A stretch of 64,000 bases of DNA from Caenorhabditis elegans (lineage: Eukaryota > Nematoda > Chromadorea > Rhabditida > Rhabditidae), in assembly GCF_000002985.6 (NCBI RefSeq), contig NC_003284.9, forward strand, positions 1,860,001 to 1,924,000, read 5' to 3'. Position 1 is the first letter of the stretch, and each line of letters starts with the position of its first letter. The position numbers and the translations under genes are program-made. Below, piece after piece: positions 57,469-64,000 of this stretch. Under the pieces are notes generated by a model. It was given only the letters and a program-made list of their open reading frames with translations. It was not told the DNA's origin and did no database searches.

Positions 57469-59688
57469 ATGTCCGATGCCACTCCATCCTCCTCAGAAGC
57501 TCCAACACCATCCGGACAGTGTAGTAGACTTCGTCCTCGATCTAAAAACTCGACTGCACCAGAACCACCGGCTCCCAAGCTCACGGATCACACCGACAAA
57601 CTCTTTATCGAGCAGCTGCGTCGTACTACTTTTCCGTTCGAATTCCAAAATAAGCTGGATTCTCGTTGGACAATTGGCGATATGTTGAAAACGTAAGTTT
57701 TAAAAATTTAAAACTTAATGCAGACTTGTGGCTCCGCTATTAACTTAAGTAAAACTATTAAAAACTTCAAAACCTCTAGTTTGACTTACTTTTCTCTTGA
57801 ATCTGGATAAAAGAAAGTTTTTGGCATTTCAAAACTCCAAAAAATAAGTTAAGTTTTTTAAAATCACCAATTTTGGCAACTCATTTTTGTCGCAGTTGCT
57901 GATAATTTTTTTTAAATCAATAATTTGCCTAATTATTCAGTGTTCTAATTCCCAATTTTCTGATTGTTTTAGCTTTTGATAGTTAAAATGTTTCAAAAAA
58001 ACTTTCCCTTACTCGGCATTTGGCTATGAAATTTCACCTAAAAGTTACGTTTTTTCTTTCGGAATCCATAAAACATTGCTCGATTGGCTTGAAGTAAAAC
58101 AGCCAACGAAAGAAGTAATCGAGGATCCGGCGAAGTTCAAGTCTTACCTGAAGAATCTGAACGGAAAAATTCGAGCTTCCCATCACCGACCGTTGCCGGA
58201 AGCCATGGAGTTGTGGATGAAGGAGAAGTGCTCTGCGAAGCATGCTAGTCGGATTTGCTACTTTTCAAGAGAGCTATCGATTGGTGATGAGAAACTCTTG
58301 AACAACTATCGTCCCCATTCCGCAGAGGTAATCTTTTATTTTAACGAAAAACCATCATGCAGTGATGTAGACTTTAAACTCATATTTCAAATCTACAAAT
58401 CTTGTATTGGAAAAATTTCAGACGTATGGAGAAACGGCCTTGAACCAACTGTTGTCGATCTGCGAGGAGCTTGAAGTGGGCACGGATGACATCTTTGCTG
58501 ACCTGGGCTCAGGAGTTGGGCAAACTGTGCTCTTCTTGTCTGCGTTTGCTGGAGTCAAGAAATCTATCGGATTTGAGATAATGCAGTATCCTAGCAAGTG
58601 TGCAGAGCTTAACCGATCGCATTTTATTTCGTGAGTTAAAAAAAATTATAATCCACTCTCCGAAATTGAAATAATATTGTGCAGACTAATGAAGCACTTG
58701 GGAAAAGCACCTCTTGAGATCAAGCTGATTCATGGAAGCTTCTTGGATGCTGAAGCAGTTGAATTGATTACCAGTGAAGCTACGCTGTTGTTTATGAACA
58801 ACGTGAAGTTCGATCCGCCATTGATGCTCAATTCGGAGAATCTATTCAAAAAGTGCAAGGTGGGAACCAGAATCATTTCCACCTCGGAGTTTGTGAATCG
58901 TGGAAGATCTCCAGAAGCTAGCAATGCTTGGACTTCTCGTGAGTTTTTTTTTTCTATGTAGATTTTAAAAAATTGTGATTGTTCTATAGAATCATCACTT
59001 CAATCAATAGTAAAAAATGCAAGTAGTCTGAATCAGGGATGGGCGAAAATTGCCGGTTTGCCGATTTTTTCAATTCCTGCAAATTGCCGATTTGGCGATT
59101 TGCCGGATTTGCCGGAGATGTTTAGAGAGATTTTTAATCAGACAGAAACACTTAAAACTGTGTCATTTTGAATTTTTTCCCGTTATTTCTAGATATTTTA
59201 TAGAATTTGCTTAATTTTTAAAATAGAGGATTATGGATGCGTTTAGTTTTGCTATTTGAATTTGAAATTCTGAAATTTCCAAAAAAAATAAGTGCAGAGC
59301 AACAACTTGCCGAAAATTTTGGGCAAGTCACCAATTTGCCGGCTTGCCGGTTTGCCGGAAATTTTCAATTCCAGCAATTCGCCGGCTTGCCGGTTTGCCG
59401 ATTTGCCGGAAAAAATCGTTTGGCTAGGTACACAGTAGAAAATGATTTTTAAGTTTTCCAGAGGTTTTAGTTTAGTTTTAACCAGTTAGTCATTTTTAGA
59501 ACTACTTTTTACCCTGTGATTTTGAGCGGATAACTTGATATCAAAAAATTTCAGAACTCGCCAGCATCACTTCCACCAAAAAGCTGCGATCAGTGTCAAA
59601 TAACGTGAGCTGGACCGGATTAACTCAGCAGTTCTACTTGACAACTATCCATTCTGCGCTGCCTACTCCACAGCCAACTGATCAGTGA
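57469..59688 (+). CDS. DOT1-like histone H3 lysine-79 methyltransferase
   Basis: Exons 57469-57692, 58045-58327, 58422-58630, 58685-58938 and 59555-59688 join in phase into 367 aa. Residues about 120-360 are the DOT1 fold: YGETAL (171-176) before the SAM-binding motif DIFADLGSGVGQTVLF (about 192-206), the acidic strand SIGFEIMQYPSKCAE, GSFLD, the substrate motif LLFMNNVKF with paired Asn (277-278), a RIISTSEF strand, and the terminal SWTGLTQQFYLTT block. All catalytic motifs are present, so it should be active; DOT1 enzymes methylate nucleosomal H3K79 in the nucleus. The N-terminal 75 residues are Ser/Pro-rich. The second exon's acceptor (CTAAAAG at 58044) is non-consensus but is the only one keeping the frame. 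Several dot-1 paralogues exist in C. elegans; I do not assign one. Intron 4 contains a GCAAATTGCCG palindrome. Confidence 0.88.
59035..59420. repeat. GCAAATTGCCG palindromic repeat in a DOT1 intron
   Basis: Arms GCCGGTTTGCCGATTT (59060) and the 59335-59410 array of TTGCCGGTTTGCCGG units flank a centre with CACTTAAAACTGTGTCATTT, the complement of the GGCACAGTTTTAAGTG centre seen at 43 and 45 kb. Confidence 0.75.
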
Positions 59689-60510
59689 TTCTCGACCCAT
59701 GCCTTCTTTCAATAATGTTCGCAAAATATCTTCTACAATCTAGTGTGTCATCCCCATATTTCAACTGCTCACCAGATATCAACAATTAATTATACTTCTG
59801 AAGCTCAAATACGAGTATTTTTCAGTGAGTTTCCTATGTTTTTCTGTTTTTAAAACCTGAAAAATTAGTTCAAAACAAAACGTAAGTTTTTAGTTTTTTG
59901 AAGTCAAAAGAAACATATAATTTTTTGAGAATTTCAGATTTCGAGACACATTTCTTCATCCCTCTTGCTCCTTGTTGCTCCATTCATTGCCTTTTTTACA
60001 CTGCGTTTGCTGTCAAATCATCCACTCAATGCTGAAGGTTCAAGAATTAGCGTCCATTAGGTGAAAAACCTCTGGATTTGGAGTCATCAATTTGTGATAT
60101 TATCAACTTCTTCTATGCTGTATTAGTAGCATGAACGAATGCAAATTGTAATTTTTTTCTCACCCCCACAACAACTTCTCAACTCCACAGCACGTCTCCA
60201 TATCTTTCTGAATTCCCCGTGTCCTCATCAACTCCCTATGTTCGTCCTTAAATAATTTCCAGTATTTTTCAACTCACACACTTCCTCCTTTCCGCGTATG
60301 GTTTTGACAATTTCATTTTTATGCAGGTTTTAAATTTCAATGTTTTTTATGAATAAATTGTGAATATATTATAATTACATACGTTAATCAGTTTTCAGGT
60401 TGAAATGGGAACTTATGGCTTCACAAAAATATAAGTATGCATTTTACTTTGGTAGAAATTACGTCTAATTGCAAAAGGATTTGAAGAGTTAAACTTAGAT
60501 GTTCTAGATT
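59689..60510. other. 3' flank of the DOT1-like gene
   Basis: Possible long 3' UTR: AATAAA near 60352 and pyrimidine-rich stretches. No further coding exon could be joined. Confidence 0.45.
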
Positions 60511-60514
60511 CAGC

Positions 60515-61070
60515 ACTCATAAATTACCGGTTTTCAACAAATATAGATTTATTTTGACAAATTTTTTTCAGCCACTTTCTTTGTTTTGATCAAACAAATA
60601 ATTGTTTTGAAATCTTTCAAAACTATAATAATTGTAAAAGGACCATTTTTTAGTGTTCGGAAATTAATTTTGAGTCCTCTAACTTCAATAATTAATCATT
60701 TCAGAAGAGTTTCAAAACTGCGAATTTTTACAATAAATTGCCCAATTTTGCAATTTTTTAATAGTTTTTGATGGGCTAAACCTACATTTATTAGATTCGG
60801 CGTACATGAATTACCGGTTTTCAACAAATATAGACTTTGGTTTTTACAAATTGTTCTCAGCCATCTAATGACTGCCTTTTTTTTTGGTCAAAAAATGTTG
60901 TTCTGAAAACGTCTGAAATATTTATCTCTTAAAAATGAACGTTTTTTATTGTTTCTGAGGTAACTTTGAGTCTTCTTAATTGAATAAAAATCAATTTAAA
61001 AGAGTTTGAAAATATTGGAACTTCAGTAATAATTATCCACTTTTGGCAATTCTTAATCTTTTTTGAAGGG
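60515..61070. repeat. 286-bp tandem direct duplication
   Basis: AATTACCGGTTTTCAACAAATATAGA at about 60525 recurs at about 60811, with shared downstream blocks (CAGCCA...GTTTTG and GAGTCCTCTAACTTCAAT-like). Noncoding. Confidence 0.6.
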
Positions 61071-61979
61071 TTACTGTACTTTTTATGGTCAATTTGTTTT
61101 CTTAAAATGTCCAAAACTACTATTTTTTATGTTTTTATTACCCATTTCAGAGAAGTTTTAAAATTAAAAATTTTGGAATTTTAAGCAATTTGAGCTGATT
61201 TTGGCCAAACTTAAAAGCAACCAGCAGGCAACATGCTCGATCTGCAGACAAAGTATAGTACAAAATAATTTATTTATTTTTCAACAGTCAGCTAGAACAA
61301 AATTGAAACAAACTGGTTTCGATCAGCTGTGAATTTTAGGTGCAGATTTGAAAAGTTCCAAATTTCTAACCTTCTGAAATTGCCACCTTCGACTTCTCAT
61401 CAGTTTCCGCTGTTGCAAATTTGGCAAATCTGCAAGCAAATGTTGGAATATAAGAAGAAAAAAAACGTTACAATAAAAAAATTAGCGCCCTTCCGTTTTC
61501 CTAGATCAACCTGTCTAAAATGTCTAGGATTGCAAAAACTATGTCAATGTTTTGGAGTTGCGTAGTCGATATCTCAAACTTGGGTTATTAAACATTATAT
61601 TACGTACAAAATAAATAAAAAGAAAACTATAAAAAAACGAAAAATGTGGACAAAGTCAATCAAAGACAGCGGAGCGGGGATGTGAAAGGTGGGAAAAATA
61701 TAATACGTTTCATAGGGTGATAAACTGTGCAAAGAAAAAAAAATTCAAATAGGGAATACTTGACATTCTAGAAGAAATAGGAAAAGAAAAGAGGAAACAA
61801 ATAGAGATATTTGGATCGGGATATTTTTTTAGACTTGACTTTGTTGAGGTGTAGATATCTAGGAAGGATTTTTCTGAACAAAATACATAATAGAAAGATC
61901 GAACAAATTAGACCTAGTACATACATTTAAAAGATGCCTGGGTTGGCTCACAAAAACTCGTGCAAAATCGAAGAAAAAA
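61071..61979. other. Intergenic, nothing recognised
   Basis: AT-rich; no supported gene on either strand. Confidence 0.5.
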
Positions 61980-62031
61980 TTTATTTTAGCATTCCTTGTT
62001 CCAAAAAGTCCACATTATTGACGACGATTTT

Positions 62032-62366
62032 TCAATTTTTTTTCGATTTTTTTGCCTGAAACAATGAGTTTTGGCCTTTTTGTTGTTTATTTATCGTTGT
62101 TCATCTAGCTGTCAGTTTGTGAAAAGTTTCAAAAGATTAAAAATATCTCAAAAACACTTTTCTTGTGATGTTTCCTTTTGAAAATATTCACACTTTGCAT
62201 AATTTATAAGTTTTAAACGACAAACCTTTCGAGGCTCCAGCAAAGAAAGAAATCCAGCATTAGCATAATTATTTAGAATGAATAAAGTGGAGGGCAACAC
62301 ACAAGCGCCCAGGAATACAAAAAGAAAATAGAATAGAAGAAAAATCAGAATAAAAGGGGACGCCAT
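62032..62366 (-). CDS. Candidate 54-aa hydrophobic secreted/membrane peptide
   Basis: Exon 1 62226-62366 (47 codons) and exon 2 62032-62055 join in phase 0 across a GTTTGT...TTTCAG intron of 170 bases. An acceptor-like CTTTTGCCGCAG lies about 45 bases upstream of the ATG. The N-terminus MASPFILIFLLFYFLFVFLG is a strong signal peptide or membrane anchor, followed by a short polar part and a lysine-rich tail (AKKSKKN). AATAAA on the minus strand at 61980-61985 lies about 47 bases past the stop. All the parts of a small gene are present, but there is no homology support; it could also be a 5' exon of a longer transcript. Confidence 0.35.
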
Positions 62367-62499
62367 GCACACAGCAAGCGAAGGAGACAAGAATGACGGC
62401 TTTACAGTCTGCGGCAAAAGTGTGAAGAGAGTTAGAAACGCAGACGGTGAGAGATCGGCAAAAATATTCTCGCATCGGAGTTGCCGGATGCGCACAATT

Positions 62500-62980
62500 T
62501 TTGGAAAATGAAAAAGTTATTGTATTTGAAAGTTGTCTACTATAATAACAAAAATTTATAAAAATTTGATAAAAACTTTGTTAGTTCAAAATTTTAAATA
62601 TTGTGTTAGTTTTATAAATATGAAAGTTATTTTGAAAGCTAAAATAGTTATCAGAACGTTTTTAAATAACAAATAATAATAACATGAGATTAGTGGCTCT
62701 GGTCAACACTTTTATTTAATTTTCATTTTAAAATTTCTTAAGAAAATTTGAGAGCCTGTTATTAAGCCACAAACTAGAAAAATTCTAAGTGTTTGAAAAG
62801 GTGATAATGTTTCTTTCTGACAAAGCTCAGACTCCTATCAATGAAAACGAGTCAAAAAATATTAAAAATGGAACATTTAATTCGCCTTTCCCTAAACTTT
62901 CATATTCATATTTCTTATTTGCAATCCATTCTCTACATTCTGCAACACTTATACTTCGATGATTTAACTCCTTTTCTACT
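62500..62980. other. Intergenic, nothing recognised
   Basis: AT-rich, with no repeat or coding signal. Confidence 0.5.
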
Positions 62981-62989
62981 AAGTGTGTT

Positions 62990-63720
62990 TCGGAGTGGTT
63001 TCCGGCCCATGAGGTACTGATAGGACTAACAAAAGACTCTTATTCTACTAATTCATTTATTACGAGTGATTCAAGGGGAAAGCCTTGAATCACTAACACT
63101 TTAGCAATCAATTATCATGCCGCCGTTCGGTTGGTGCGGTGGTGAGCAAGTGTTACGTAATAATATTGAACTAATCTTTACATTTAATTCTCTTGTTAAT
63201 AAATCTTTATATTTATTAATAAGTCGTGAGCGAGTGAATCTTTGTATTCACCGACTTCGCGACACTCCCGGCCCCAAAACGATGGCTTATGACCACGAAG
63301 TGATAATAAGACATAATTTCCTTTTGACACGGTCTTCTTCTTGTGCTTCTTTCGATCGCTTGCTCTTACAATATCATTGTAACATCCTTCTTTTTGGCTT
63401 CTTTCCTACAGTACCCCTCTACGTTTTCTTTCTTTTCCTTCTTCACATTCTCCTTCGTCTTCTTCGTCTTCTTCATTCCTTCTTCATCTTCATTCTTGCT
63501 TTTTCTTTACTTTTTATCATAACTTATCCTTCATTTCATTTCACTCCTTGAATTGCATCTTGTGTGGTTCAGTTTTATGCTCTTTCATTTCTTATTTTTC
63601 TTTAACTTTTAACTTAACTTACATTTCCTTACATTTATTATCATTCTTTCTTTTTAATCCAACCTCTTCTTTTGTTGGACCTTTTTGCTCCCGTAGGAGC
63701 TTTATTGTTTCGGAGCAAGT
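62990..63720 (-). mobile_element. Probable LTR-type sequence at the end of a retroelement
   Basis: Sharp composition change at about 62990. Contains a perfect 12-bp stem (63065-63076 with 63083-63094), pyrimidine-rich tracts with CTTCGTCTTC repeats (minus-strand purine-rich, polypurine-tract-like) and, on the minus strand near 63705, an AATAAA immediately followed by a GCTCCTACGGGAGC hairpin. It directly follows the gag-like frame on the minus strand. The exact ends are not resolved. Confidence 0.4.
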
Positions 63721-63722
63721 CT

Positions 63723-63983
63723 CTAATGAGACTCGCCCAGACTTTCAGTCGCATTGACATCAAAGTCTTTCACCTTTTCTTTCTTTTCTTCCTCCTTTTG
63801 GATCAATACTTTGGTAGTAATGATCTTTGAAATCATTTCTTCCAACTTTTCATATTTTCCATTGTATTTATCACTGTGAACTTTCGCTCTCAGCTTCTCC
63901 CTCATTTCTTTCGGGAACTTATCAACTACTCTCAAGTATGTGGCAGGCATGTCAATGTCTACACCTCTGTACTTCATATCCAT
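63723..63983 (-). pseudogene. Gag-like fragment of an LTR (BEL/Pao-type) retroelement
   Basis: An 86-codon frame with an ATG at 63983, preceded by further sequence at the window edge. The pattern VVDKFPKEMREKLRAKV followed by a charged helix KYEKLEEMISKI resembles the gag region of BEL/Pao elements (a 'KLP..xR..L' motif then a coiled segment). It ends at 63723 with a Lys/Glu-rich tail and runs into LTR-like sequence without pol, so this is an internally deleted or truncated copy. The assignment rests on pattern memory only. Confidence 0.4.
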
Positions 63984-64000
63984 GACTATTCCCGTGATTG

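Overview
The window looks like nuclear DNA of a Caenorhabditis nematode, probably C. elegans or a close relative. It is AT-rich, with short introns ending in TTTTCAG, trans-splice-like acceptors just 5' of start codons, an FBXA-type F-box gene, a divergent T-box gene, and many dispersed repeats (TACTGTAG arrays, GCAAATTGCCG palindromes, TTCTAGAA arrays). High repeat load, gene decay and nematode-expanded families suggest a chromosome-arm location. Coding sequence is a minor part; most gene models below were built by joining exons by hand at consensus splice sites in a consistent phase.

Layout. 0.7-3.5 kb: four-exon gene for a multi-pass membrane protein with heat-shock-element-like arrays in its introns. 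5.2-6.5 kb: divergent T-box gene broken by one in-frame stop. 6.5-11.4 kb: no gene seen, but layered repeats. 11.4-20.5 kb: a decaying or unusual gene-like locus carrying about 26 short introns, nearly all of which fold as terminal inverted repeats that pair the 5' splice site with the bases before the 3' AG; this is the most unusual object in the window. 20.8 kb: tRNA-Pro(CGG). 21.2-28.3 kb: about 7 kb of 163-bp satellite interrupted by a LINE 3' fragment. 28.5-29.2 kb: LTR-like sequence. 30-39 kb: a small secreted cysteine-rich family (one intact copy, three broken), an F-box gene truncated by one of these copies, a tRNA-like sequence, and a pair of inverted repeats of about 900 bp. 39-51 kb: mostly repeat relics with one candidate orphan exon at 47 kb. 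51.4-53.3 kb: minus-strand, eight-exon, 483-aa unrecognised protein with a duplicated exon pair. 55.3-56.9 kb: RGS-domain gene with a GC-rich 22-bp minisatellite in its last intron. 57.5-59.7 kb: DOT1-like histone H3K79 methyltransferase. 62.0-62.4 kb: possible 54-aa hydrophobic protein gene on the minus strand. 63-64 kb: end of an LTR retroelement with a gag-like fragment.

No operon or biosynthetic pathway is evident. The common theme is the effect of repeats on genes: intronic heat-shock-element arrays, palindromic elements inside introns, tandem gene duplication followed by single-base inactivation, and an F-box protein whose tail is read from the antisense strand of a neighbouring gene.
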